From the NCBI GenBank assembly GCA_001564035.1, contig LKMX01000046.1, positions 1 through 5,441 of the forward strand: 5,441 nt of DNA, given 5' to 3'. Numbering within the stretch: the first letter of the stretch is position 1; each line of letters begins with the position of its first letter. The translations under genes were made by a program, and so were the position numbers. The DNA is from Nanohaloarchaea archaeon PL-Br10_U2g27. GTDB lineage: Archaea > Nanohalarchaeota > Nanosalinia > Nanosalinales > Nanosalinaceae. Below, piece by piece: positions 1 through 4,188 of the stretch. The notes under the pieces are model-generated. The model was not told the DNA's origin, did no database searches, and saw only the letters and a program-made list of their open reading frames with translations.

Positions 1-543
1 ATCCTCAAAAACATAATAATAAGCTCCGGCAAGAACGGCGGCAGAAACAGTTACTGCTCCTGCAGCCAGAAAATCAAACCCTAGAGAAGCAACATACCCT
101 AACAACAAAACCGTTAGGCCTCCAAAAACAATATTTCCATATTTGAAAACATTTTCCCGGAAATTATCGGCATAAACCAAGCCTATACCTATCAGACCTA
201 CCCACAAGTAAATTATCGGTGTAATCAACGCTACTTCAACAGGCAAAGGCAGAGTTAACGCATCTTGCATAAACCTCAAGACTCCGGCTAAAAGAATTAG
301 AGGAGTAAGCTGCAACGCTTTTCCAGGGGTAAACTCTATTTTGTGGCGTTCAAACACTCTCATAGTGAAGCTGAGAACGACTAAAGCGATCAAAGCCCAG
401 AGAATAGTGTTGTATACATTGTATCCTGCGACTGCAGTCACTTCATTCCATACTGCAGGCTCCTCCAAGGCCTCCGCAACGATAGGTCCGATAATGTATT
501 GCCACAAAAAGTCTATCATAAATCCATATTTGCGGTTGAACAT
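1..543 (-). CDS. DUF63-like archaeal integral membrane protein (C-terminus beyond window)
   Basis: This reading frame is open on the minus strand from ATG at 543 to the left edge, giving 181 residues without a stop. It resembles the archaeal DUF63 membrane family, whose biochemical role is unknown. Visible family-like marks are an N-terminal FLWQYIIGPI segment (residues 12-21), YNVYNT (41-46) leading into the first long hydrophobic helix (about 45-60), GVLRFMQDA (86-94), and TPIIY (108-112) entering another helix (about 103-123). Further hydrophobic segments lie at about 136-153 and 160-178, so at least four membrane helices are present, with short charged loops between them. An in-frame ATG at 519 (residue 9) would start just before the conserved IDFLWQY part and is an equally plausible start. 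A TATA-like TTTATGTA on the minus strand at 577-584 could serve it. The gene is divergent from the redox operon. Family call is by motif recall only. Confidence 0.72.
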   Translation of the reverse strand, partial: MFNRKYGFMIDFLWQYIIGPIVAEALEEPAVWNEVTAVAGYNVYNTILWALIALVVLSFTMRVFERHKIEFTPGKALQLTPLILLAGVLRFMQDALTLPLPVEVALITPIIYLWVGLIGIGLVYADNFRENVFKYGNIVFGGLTVLLLGYVASLGFDFLAAGAVTVSAAVLAGAYYYVFED

Positions 544-572
544 TCAAAAAGAAGGGCTAACAAATAGGTAAC

Positions 573-577
573 GTGAT
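573..577 (+). promoter_or_regulatory. Short Shine-Dalgarno-like GTGAT before the CTHC protein
   Basis: GTGAT lies 6 nt before the ATG at 584. It matches part of the archaeal anti-Shine-Dalgarno complement (GGTGATC). The match is only five bases. No convincing TATA box is seen about 27 bp upstream of 584, so the promoter of this operon remains unplaced. Confidence 0.35.
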
Positions 578-584
578 ACATAAA
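577..584 (-). promoter_or_regulatory. Possible TATA box for the DUF63-like gene
   Basis: The minus strand reads TTTATGTA here, in the 40-bp gap between two divergent genes. Its centre is about 37 bp upstream of the ATG at 543, which would give a leader of roughly 10 nt with no Shine-Dalgarno match. This is the only TATA-like element in the gap on this strand. Confidence 0.35.
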
Positions 585-874
585 TGAGTTCAGAAGATTT
601 AGAAGAAAACCTGGTTGAGTTCTACGGAGACGGGTGCACACACTGCAAGGAAATGGCTCCCAAAGTAGAAAAACTAGAGGAAGAAGAAGACGTAACAGTA
701 CAGAAACTGGAGGTATGGGAAAATGAAGACAACCAAGAACTGTACTACAGTGTAGACGGAGACGAAAAATGCGGAGGCGTACCTTTCTTCCTCAACAGGG
801 AAACAGGAGAATCCATCTGCGGATCAGCAGATTATGAAACCCTAAAGGCCTGGGCAAACGGCGAAAAACTGTAA
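584..874 (+). CDS. Thioredoxin/glutaredoxin-fold protein with CTHC active site
   Basis: A 96-residue single-domain protein of the thioredoxin superfamily, probably a cytosolic thiol-disulfide exchange protein. The first strand and active site read VEFYGDGCTHCKEMAPKVE, with the redox pair Cys18 and Cys21 (CTHC), followed by a helix. The usual cis-proline loop is present as GGVPFF with Pro67. The length suits a glutaredoxin-like minimal fold rather than a full thioredoxin (about 105-110 residues). Two extra cysteines are unusual: Cys63, just before the cis-Pro loop, and Cys79. There is no signal peptide and the surface is strongly acidic. It is the first gene of an apparent operon with a CxxC micro-protein (21-nt gap) and a disulfide reductase, which makes it a likely redox partner of that reductase. 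It could instead be a glutaredoxin reduced by a small thiol; the sequence does not decide this. An AGGCCT site lies in codons 88-90. Confidence 0.85.
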   Translation: MSSEDLEENLVEFYGDGCTHCKEMAPKVEKLEEEEDVTVQKLEVWENEDNQELYYSVDGDEKCGGVPFFLNRETGESICGSADYETLKAWANGEKL

Positions 875-879
875 TACGG

Positions 880-884
880 GGTGA
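880..884 (+). promoter_or_regulatory. GGTGA ribosome binding site of the CxxC micro-protein
   Basis: The run GGGGTGA (878-884) contains GGTGA, complementary to the conserved 3' end of archaeal 16S rRNA, 11 nt before the ATG at 896. An in-frame GTG (881-883) sits inside this motif. I read it as part of the ribosome binding site, not as the start codon. Confidence 0.55.
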
Positions 885-895
885 AAAAATTTCAA

Positions 896-985
896 ATGAG
901 CGATGACGAAGAAAAAGTCTGCAAAACATGCGGCGTAGACCTGACAAGCAAAGAAGATCACGATCACGAAGACGAAGAAGAATAA
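896..985 (+). CDS. 29-residue CxxC/HxH micro-protein between the redox genes
   Basis: A short frame encoding a very acidic 29-residue protein: MSDDEEKVCKTCGVDLTS, then KEDHDH, then an Asp/Glu tail. Cys9 and Cys12 form CKTCG, the knuckle of a zinc ribbon, and His22 and His24 form HDH, so a one-metal Cys2His2 site is possible. A thiol-exchange CxxC is the alternative. Three points support a real gene: a GGTGA ribosome binding site upstream; a place exactly filling the gap between two genes of one operon, 21 nt after the upstream stop; and a stop codon only 1 nt before the ATG of the reductase, which suggests translational coupling. Codon use and acidity match the neighbours. Using the in-frame GTG at 881 would add five residues (MKKFQ). 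I do not recognise a named family; small CxxC proteins are common in halophilic archaea, but this function is unknown. Confidence 0.68.
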   Translation: MSDDEEKVCKTCGVDLTSKEDHDHEDEEE

Positions 986-986
986 G

Positions 987-2324
987 ATGCAAGAATACGA
1001 CGTAATCGTGATAGGAGCAGGATCAGGCCTAGACATAGCCACGGCCTATAACACAAAAGGCTCAAAAGTCGCGTTGATAGAGCCTGGTCCTCTAGGAGGT
1101 ACTTGTCTCAACAGGGGCTGTATACCATCAAAAATGCTTATCCATAGAGCAGAACTCCTATCCAGCATCAAGCAATCAGAGAAATTTGGCATAGAAGCCA
1201 AGCTAGAAAACGTTGATTTCACAGAGATCATCAAAGAAGTCAACAATACTGTTCAGAGAGATTCTAAGGCCATTAAAAACGGTGTGGAAAGCTCAGAAAA
1301 CTATGATCTTTACAGGTCAAAAGCCCGTTTCGTAGATAACAAAGTTATAGATGTCGATGGTGAAAAACTCACAGCTGAAAAAATATTCATTGCTGCCGGA
1401 ACAAGGCCTTTTATCCCTCCGATCAAAGGAGTAGAAGACGTTAACTACTTGACCAGTAGCGATGCGTTGGAACTTGAACAGAAACCTGAAAGTTTAATTA
1501 TAGTTGGAGGAGGGTACATAGCCGCAGAAATGGCGTTCTTCTTCAGTGAAATGGGTGTTGACGTAACGGTTGTAGAGAGGAGCGAAAGACTTCTGATCAG
1601 AGAAGACCAAGAAATATCAGAAAAATTCACAGACATAGCTAAAGAAAAATACAGAGTCATACTAAACACTCAAGCAGAAGAAATCGAAGAAAACGGCGAA
1701 AAAAGAGTATACCTAGAAAACGGAGAAGTTCTTGAAGCCGAACAAATACTAATGGCCACAGGAAGAAGGCCTAACACCGACGAACTAGGCCTCGAACACA
1801 CAGAAATAGAAACAGATGAACAAGGATTTATCGAAACAAACGAGTACATGGAGGCCTCGATCGAAGGAGTCTACGCGCTAGGAGATATCGCAGGGAAGCA
1901 CATGTTTAAGCACTCTGCCAACTTAGAAGCCCAGTACGCATACCTCAACTCTATAGGCGAAAAAGAACAGGTAGACTACCGGGCAATGCCCCACGCAGTC
2001 TTCAGTAAGCCCCAAATAGCAGGGGTCGGTGAGACAGAACAAGAACTGGAAGAGTCAGGGATAGAGTACAGGAAAGCAGTCCATAAATACTCGGCAACAG
2101 GCATGGGAATGGCGTTGAAAGAAGAAAACGGTTTCGCAAAAGTCCTAGCATCCAAGAACGGGGAAATACTTGGAGTACATATAATCGGGCCTGAAGCTTC
2201 AACACTCATACACGAAGTACTGCCCATAATGAGACAGAACGGGGAAATAGAGGATATTCAAGATACAATCCACATACATCCAGCACTAAGCGAAGTAGTA
2301 GGTAGAGCCTTCGACAAAATATGA
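987..2324 (+). CDS. Pyridine nucleotide-disulfide reductase, mycothione / bis-gamma-glutamylcystine reductase-like
   Basis: A 445-residue FAD enzyme of the class I disulfide reductase family (dihydrolipoyl dehydrogenase, glutathione, mercuric and mycothione reductases). The FAD site reads VIGAGSGLDIA (8-18) with Glu32 ending the second strand; the redox disulfide is Cys40/Cys45 in GGTCLNRGCIPSK. The NAD(P) Rossmann site is GGGYIAAE (174-181) followed by VVER (195-198); then ATGRRPN (257-263), the second FAD motif GDIAG (299-303) and the C-terminal dimer-interface dyad His431/Glu436 in HPALSE. The FAD motif has Leu where most relatives have the third Gly, a deviation shared with mycothione-reductase-type enzymes and with haloarchaeal homologues, one of which was shown to reduce bis-gamma-glutamylcystine in Halobacterium. 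There is no N-terminal heavy-metal domain and no C-terminal Cys pair, so it is not mercuric reductase. No 2-oxoacid dehydrogenase genes are nearby, which argues against a dedicated dihydrolipoyl dehydrogenase. Glu197 favours NADH, though nearby arginines leave NADPH open. The start is coupled to the preceding gene. Confidence 0.9.
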   Translation: MQEYDVIVIGAGSGLDIATAYNTKGSKVALIEPGPLGGTCLNRGCIPSKMLIHRAELLSSIKQSEKFGIEAKLENVDFTEIIKEVNNTVQRDSKAIKNGVESSENYDLYRSKARFVDNKVIDVDGEKLTAEKIFIAAGTRPFIPPIKGVEDVNYLTSSDALELEQKPESLIIVGGGYIAAEMAFFFSEMGVDVTVVERSERLLIREDQEISEKFTDIAKEKYRVILNTQAEEIEENGEKRVYLENGEVLEAEQILMATGRRPNTDELGLEHTEIETDEQGFIETNEYMEASIEGVYALGDIAGKHMFKHSANLEAQYAYLNSIGEKEQVDYRAMPHAVFSKPQIAGVGETEQELEESGIEYRKAVHKYSATGMGMALKEENGFAKVLASKNGEILGVHIIGPEASTLIHEVLPIMRQNGEIEDIQDTIHIHPALSEVVGRAFDKI

Positions 2325-2381
2325 TCCTCTCATATTATTAATTACTAAAGCAATCAAACAATTGGTTTCAATGTCTAAAAC

Positions 2382-2399
2382 CGTTTCGAAAAACGTTTT
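2382..2399 (+). terminator. Possible terminator hairpin after the redox operon
   Basis: CGTTT (2382-2386) and AAACG (2391-2395) form a perfect 5-bp stem with a CGAA loop, followed directly by TTTT. It lies about 60 bp after the reductase stop. The stem is short and AT-rich, and archaeal termination relies more on T-tracts than on hairpins, so this is tentative. Confidence 0.35.
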
Positions 2400-2452
2400 C
2401 ACAACTATAACTACGTTTTACAGGTTCTAGGCCTCTCTAATACACTGTAGGA

Positions 2453-2460
2453 GCTATATG
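2453..2460 (+). promoter_or_regulatory. Possible TATA box for the secreted acidic protein
   Basis: CTATATGG lies about 50 bp upstream of the ATG at 2507. A start site about 27 bp downstream (near 2484) would leave a leader of some 20 nt, just enough to contain the GGTGA ribosome binding site. An AGGCCT palindrome (2471-2476) lies between this element and the expected start site. Confidence 0.45.
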
Positions 2461-2493
2461 GTTAAATCACAGGCCTCCTAATTATTGTTTCAC

Positions 2494-2498
2494 GGTGA
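2494..2498 (+). promoter_or_regulatory. GGTGA ribosome binding site that decides the start at 2507
   Basis: GGTGA ends 8 nt before the ATG at 2507, good Shine-Dalgarno spacing. The longest frame begins at the GTG at 2495, which lies inside this motif. The same arrangement occurs before the micro-protein at 896, so in both cases the downstream ATG is the better start. Confidence 0.55.
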
Positions 2499-2506
2499 AA
2501 AATTCT

Positions 2507-3469
2507 ATGAAGAACAAAGTAGTTATGACTGCCTTTATGCTAATAATTGCTTCTAGCGCAGTTTCAGCAGGCTCATTTGACTCTGCCTTCGAAAGCGACT
2601 TCTTCAGCTCAGATTCATCGATGGACTCAGAAGAATGGTTCAGCGACGACTTCTTCAGTGATGACGGATCTGAAGAAGATGAGGGATCCCAAGACGAATC
2701 ATCGAATGACGAGGAAGAATCGACTGACGAAGAAGACTTTTTCAGCTCAGACGACTGGTTTAGTGATGACTTCTTCAACGACGATGAAACAGATACAAGA
2801 GAAGATGACTCTGAACGTGAAGAAGAACGCGACGAAGATGCGGGAACAGGCGAAGTGACTGAAGAGGCCTACATTCTAGAGGCTCCGGAAGAAGGAGAAG
2901 AATGGTTTGAAGCAGGAAGCGACGAATGGGTAAGCTACGTAAACCCGAGAGATGAGTACAAGCGTGAATTTGCATCTTATCAAGGCGAAGGATCAGGCAA
3001 GATATGTATAACACTCCTTAACGAAGACGAAGAAGTGATCGCTGGAGAGACACTTCCAGACACACAGGTAACAGTACCTACAGGAGAATCACTTGACTGG
3101 CATCCACACGCAAACCCTTTCACAGTAGATCTGCCTCTAACAGAGAACTATGAAAGGCCTTTAGACTCAGACCAATTCGGAACATCGCCTGACATGGTCC
3201 AAGGAGACGGATACATTGACAGCCACTGCATCGAATGGCACGACCTTGCAGAAGACGCGACAATCCAGTACGGAGAAGCAGAGATCACAGGAGCTCACGC
3301 TGACGAAGTAGAAGTAGTAGGTTACATACAGCAACCTCACGAGGCCTGGGACACTGACGTTGATCCAGTAGAAGACGCTGAATCATATGAAGAAGCAGGC
3401 GGAGGATGGACTATGCATGAAGAAGGTTCCCACGGACAGGCAGTTGTAGTATTACAGCTCGACAGATAA
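2507..3469 (+). CDS. Secreted hyper-acidic protein with duplicated WFSDDFF motif
   Basis: A 320-residue protein of no family I recognise. Residues 1-21 form a typical signal peptide: Lys2 and Lys4, a hydrophobic core VVMTAFMLIIASS, and an AVSA cleavage site before Gly22. No C-terminal membrane anchor is seen, so release or wall association is expected. Residues 22-125 are an extremely Asp/Glu/Ser-rich segment that also holds aromatic residues. It contains two related units, DFFSSD then WFSDDFFSDD (31-53) and DFFSSDDWFSDDFFNDD (77-93). From about 126 the composition becomes more ordinary and suggests a globular beta-rich domain, with a DWHPHANPF motif, a WHDLAE segment and the only two cysteines, Cys167 and Cys241, which could form an extracellular disulfide. 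The 'WHPH' and other His residues could bind metal, but this is speculation. The start is chosen at ATG 2507 by the ribosome binding site; GTG 2495 would add four residues. The gene stands alone with its own promoter. Confidence 0.85.
   Translation: MKNKVVMTAFMLIIASSAVSAGSFDSAFESDFFSSDSSMDSEEWFSDDFFSDDGSEEDEGSQDESSNDEEESTDEEDFFSSDDWFSDDFFNDDETDTREDDSEREEERDEDAGTGEVTEEAYILEAPEEGEEWFEAGSDEWVSYVNPRDEYKREFASYQGEGSGKICITLLNEDEEVIAGETLPDTQVTVPTGESLDWHPHANPFTVDLPLTENYERPLDSDQFGTSPDMVQGDGYIDSHCIEWHDLAEDATIQYGEAEITGAHADEVEVVGYIQQPHEAWDTDVDPVEDAESYEEAGGGWTMHEEGSHGQAVVVLQLDR
2597..2785 (+). repeat. Internal duplication coding DFFSSD...WFSDDFF
   Basis: Two in-frame copies of an acidic aromatic unit: copy 1 spans 2597-2665 and copy 2 spans 2735-2785. 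At the protein level both run from DFFSSD to WFSDDFF followed by an acidic residue pair. Copy 1 carries an extra seven residues (SSMDSEE) between the two halves. DNA identity is imperfect, with synonymous changes such as ttcttc against tttttc, so this is an old or selected repeat rather than a fresh duplication. Confidence 0.7.
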
Positions 3470-3477
3470 TCCCGAAA

Positions 3478-3503
3478 TTTACTTTTCCTTTCTTTTTATT
3501 CTT
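3478..3503 (+). terminator. T-rich terminator between convergent genes
   Basis: Starting about 9 nt after the stop of the secreted protein, the plus strand becomes a pyrimidine-rich tract with several runs of four to five T. This is the form of an archaeal intrinsic terminator. The tract slightly overlaps the end of the convergent regulator gene. Confidence 0.6.
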
Positions 3504-3813
3504 CTAACTCTTCAAAAACTTCTAAAAGCTGCTCAACATCGTCATCAGACTGGTAATTCAATAAGTCATATCCGAAAGTACCGCTTCGCTCATCATAACT
3601 AACAACACCGTAATCCTCAAGCATTGGAAGATGACAGTGCCGCATCTCAATCTTAGCCTCACGCATACCCATATCTAACTCGCACGACAAATGATACGCA
3701 ACTTCCTCTACCAAGGCCTCATCACTCTCCTGCAAATAACTAACTATCTCCCTTCTCGATTCATTCCCAACAAGTTCAATCGCGTCATCCAAACTATCTT
3801 CCTCGTAATCCAT
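3496..3813 (-). CDS. Small winged-helix transcriptional regulator (haloarchaeal DUF7344 type)
   Basis: A 105-residue acidic protein with the layout of haloarchaeal winged-helix regulators now grouped as DUF7344. Residues 8-27 (LDDAIELVGNESRREIVSYL) match the typical opening helix pair. Residues 33-60 form the helix-turn-helix region, and the recognition helix leads into RHCHLPMLEDYGVVSYD (58-74), the hallmark 'H-x-HLP-L-x-x-x-G-hydrophobic-x-x-D' pattern of the family. The wing follows at about 75-82, and the acidic C-terminal helix (92-105) may be used for dimer contacts. Such proteins are presumed DNA-binding repressors or activators; targets are unknown and no operator can be named here. 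It is convergent with the secreted protein and separate from the tRNA. The ATG at 3813 is preferred; a GTG immediately before it (3814-3816) would add one residue. An AGGCCT site lies in the codons for Glu32-Ala33. Confidence 0.8.
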   Translation of the reverse strand: MDYEEDSLDDAIELVGNESRREIVSYLQESDEALVEEVAYHLSCELDMGMREAKIEMRHCHLPMLEDYGVVSYDERSGTFGYDLLNYQSDDDVEQLLEVFEELEE

Positions 3814-3856
3814 CACAAAACAGAACTAAGAATCCAGCATCCCAAAAAAATTATTA

Positions 3857-3870
3857 CCTAAAAATATATA
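3857..3870 (-). promoter_or_regulatory. Possible TATA box for the winged-helix gene
   Basis: The minus strand reads TATATATTTTTAGG here. Its centre is about 52 bp from the ATG at 3813, giving a leader of roughly 25 nt. A second AT-rich stretch at about 3843-3856 is closer and could be used for a near-leaderless message. The whole region is AT-rich, which lowers the specificity of the call. Confidence 0.35.
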
Positions 3871-3873
3871 GAA

Positions 3874-3916
3874 ACAAAACTAAACAATAAATTGAATACC
3901 AAAACCGGTCAAATAA
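3874..3916 (-). terminator. T-rich tracts downstream of tRNA-Pro
   Basis: On the minus strand the sequence from about 9 nt after the tRNA 3' end contains repeated T-runs (TTATTTG, GGTTTTGG, TTTATTG, TTTTGTTTC). This suits archaeal termination after a stable RNA gene. No hairpin is needed and no strong one is seen. Confidence 0.4.
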
Positions 3917-3924
3917 CTAAGTGA

Positions 3925-3997
3925 TGGCAGGACCCGGATTTGAACCGGGGTCCGGCGCTCCCAAAGCACCGATGATAGTCCACTACACCATCCCGCC
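3925..3997 (-). tRNA. tRNA-Pro (anticodon TGG)
   Basis: A complete 73-nt cloverleaf on the minus strand. The acceptor stem GGCGGGA pairs with TCCTGCC (one G-T wobble), with discriminator A at 3925. The D arm reads TGGTGTAGTGGACTATCAT, with conserved AG and GG in the loop. The anticodon stem GGTGC pairs with GCGCC (one T-G) and the loop is TTTGGGA, giving anticodon TGG, which reads proline codon CCA and probably other CCN codons. The variable region is four bases, and the T stem CCCGG/CCGGG encloses TTCAAAT. CCA is not encoded and no intron is seen. No TATA box lies about 27 bp upstream of the mature 5' end; the nearest one lies 142 bp further out, before a copy of the first 17 tRNA bases. Maturation by RNase P from a longer precursor is therefore likely. 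Confidence 0.95.
3981..3997 (-). repeat. 17-bp direct repeat, copy within tRNA-Pro
   Basis: GGCGGGATGGTGTAGTG, the first 17 nt of tRNA-Pro (acceptor 5' strand, T8-G9 and the start of the D arm). It is identical to 4123-4139 in the same orientation. The flanking bases differ on both sides, so the repeat ends exactly at the tRNA 5' end (3997) and inside the D loop. Confidence 0.95.
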
Positions 3998-4122
3998 ATC
4001 GTCTCAAGACGGTTCGAAAACCTTTGAACAGGTTGTTCTTAGATGATCGAACTTCGGAAACTCTGAGTTTCCTGGAGTCCAAGAAACTCTGTAAAGAGTT
4101 TCGAACTTTCAGAAGTTCGATT
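3998..4122 (-). ncRNA. Hairpin-rich tRNA leader or embedded structured RNA
   Basis: These 125 bases separate the tRNA 5'-end copy from the intact tRNA and hold no reading frame of note. Read on the minus strand they contain several perfect inverted repeats. A 10-bp pair (4112-4121 with 4046-4055) encloses an 8-bp hairpin with TTAC loop (4083-4102), a small TGG-ACT-CCA hairpin (4073-4081) and a 7-bp hairpin with CAG loop (4056-4072). Nearer the tRNA are GGTT-TTCG-AACC (4011-4022) and CGTC-TTGA-GACG (4000-4011). The segment 4101-4120 can also fold alone as TCGAACTT with a four-base loop, competing with the 10-bp stem. The arrangement predicts a transcribed leader that could be cut off by RNase P or act as an RNA of its own. 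A decayed mobile element is the main alternative. I match it to no known RNA family. Confidence 0.5.
4046..4121. repeat. Nested inverted repeats built from two short motifs
   Basis: Motif A (CGAACTT or its complement) occurs at 4048, 4102 and 4113; motif B (GAAACTC or its complement) occurs four times at 4057-4063, 4065-4071, 4083-4089 and 4096-4102. Together they form the perfect pairs 4046-4055/4112-4121 (10 bp), 4056-4062/4066-4072 (7 bp), 4083-4090/4095-4102 (8 bp) and 4101-4108/4113-4120 (8 bp). The repetition makes more than one fold possible in RNA or as DNA cruciform. Confidence 0.85.
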
Positions 4123-4139
4123 CACTACACCATCCCGCC
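4123..4139 (-). repeat. Promoter-proximal 17-nt copy of the tRNA-Pro 5' end
   Basis: An exact second copy of the first 17 nt of tRNA-Pro in the same orientation, ending in the D loop; after it the sequence departs from tRNA. It is too short to fold or to act as a 5' tRNA half. Its first base (4139) sits about 27-28 bp from the centre of a clear TATA box, where transcription would begin. It therefore looks like the original 5' end of the tRNA gene, cut off from the rest by the 125-bp segment. Confidence 0.9.
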
Positions 4140-4163
4140 TTACAAAAAATTCTAGAGGCCTTA

Positions 4164-4174
4164 ATTATTATAAG
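4164..4174 (-). promoter_or_regulatory. TATA box of the tRNA-Pro transcript
   Basis: The minus strand reads CTTATAATAAT at 4174-4164, a good archaeal TATA element. The spacing of about 27 bp to 4139-4140 matches the usual archaeal distance to the start site. The predicted first transcribed base is the first base of the 17-nt tRNA copy. An AGGCCT palindrome (4156-4161) lies between the element and the start site. Confidence 0.6.
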
Positions 4175-4188
4175 TGGAATCTACGTTT

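Larger units (their letters stand above)
2325..2506. other. Intergenic region: possible terminator, promoter, two AGGCCT sites
   Basis: About 180 bases between the reductase and the secreted protein. It contains a small hairpin with T-run, a TATA-like element near the right end, a GGTGA ribosome binding site, and two AGGCCT palindromes (2429-2434 and 2471-2476). The second lies between the TATA element and the start codon. No RNA gene or convincing coding frame is seen. Confidence 0.6.

Noticed and set aside
341..571. Plus-strand frame of 76 codons
   Set aside because: It is antisense to the DUF63-like membrane gene, whose frame has coherent hydrophobic helices and family motifs. The plus-strand product is low in acidic residues, unlike real proteins here.
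792..1042. Two overlapping 66-codon minus-strand frames
   Set aside because: They are antisense to the thioredoxin-fold, micro-protein and reductase genes and show the Phe/Leu/Arg-rich composition expected from reading acidic genes backwards.
987..2324. Mercuric reductase (merA)
   Set aside because: There is no N-terminal heavy-metal-binding domain and no C-terminal Cys-Cys pair, and no mer genes are nearby. The protein ends at AFDKI.
2371..2430. A 19-codon ATG frame in the intergenic region (MSKTVSKNVFTTITTFYRF)
   Set aside because: There is no ribosome binding site, only a weak AT-rich stretch as promoter, and the product lacks acidic residues, unlike all other proteins here. It also spans the hairpin proposed as terminator.
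2482..2778. Minus-strand Ser-rich frame of 98 codons
   Set aside because: It is the mirror of the acidic repeat region: reversed GAA/GAT-rich codons give Ser/Leu. The plus-strand frame has a signal peptide and a longer coherent product.
4046..4121. A CRISPR array or tandem repeats
   Set aside because: The repeats are 7-10 nt, mostly inverted, irregularly spaced and without unique spacers of equal length.
3998..4122. A tRNA intron
   Set aside because: The tRNA is whole and contiguous at 3925-3997. The extra sequence lies before its 5' end, not inside it.
4123..4139. A split (trans-spliced) tRNA 5' half, as known in Nanoarchaeum
   Set aside because: The copy ends in the D loop after 17 nt, with no anticodon arm side and no splice-type bulge. 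A complete tRNA-Pro exists just downstream.
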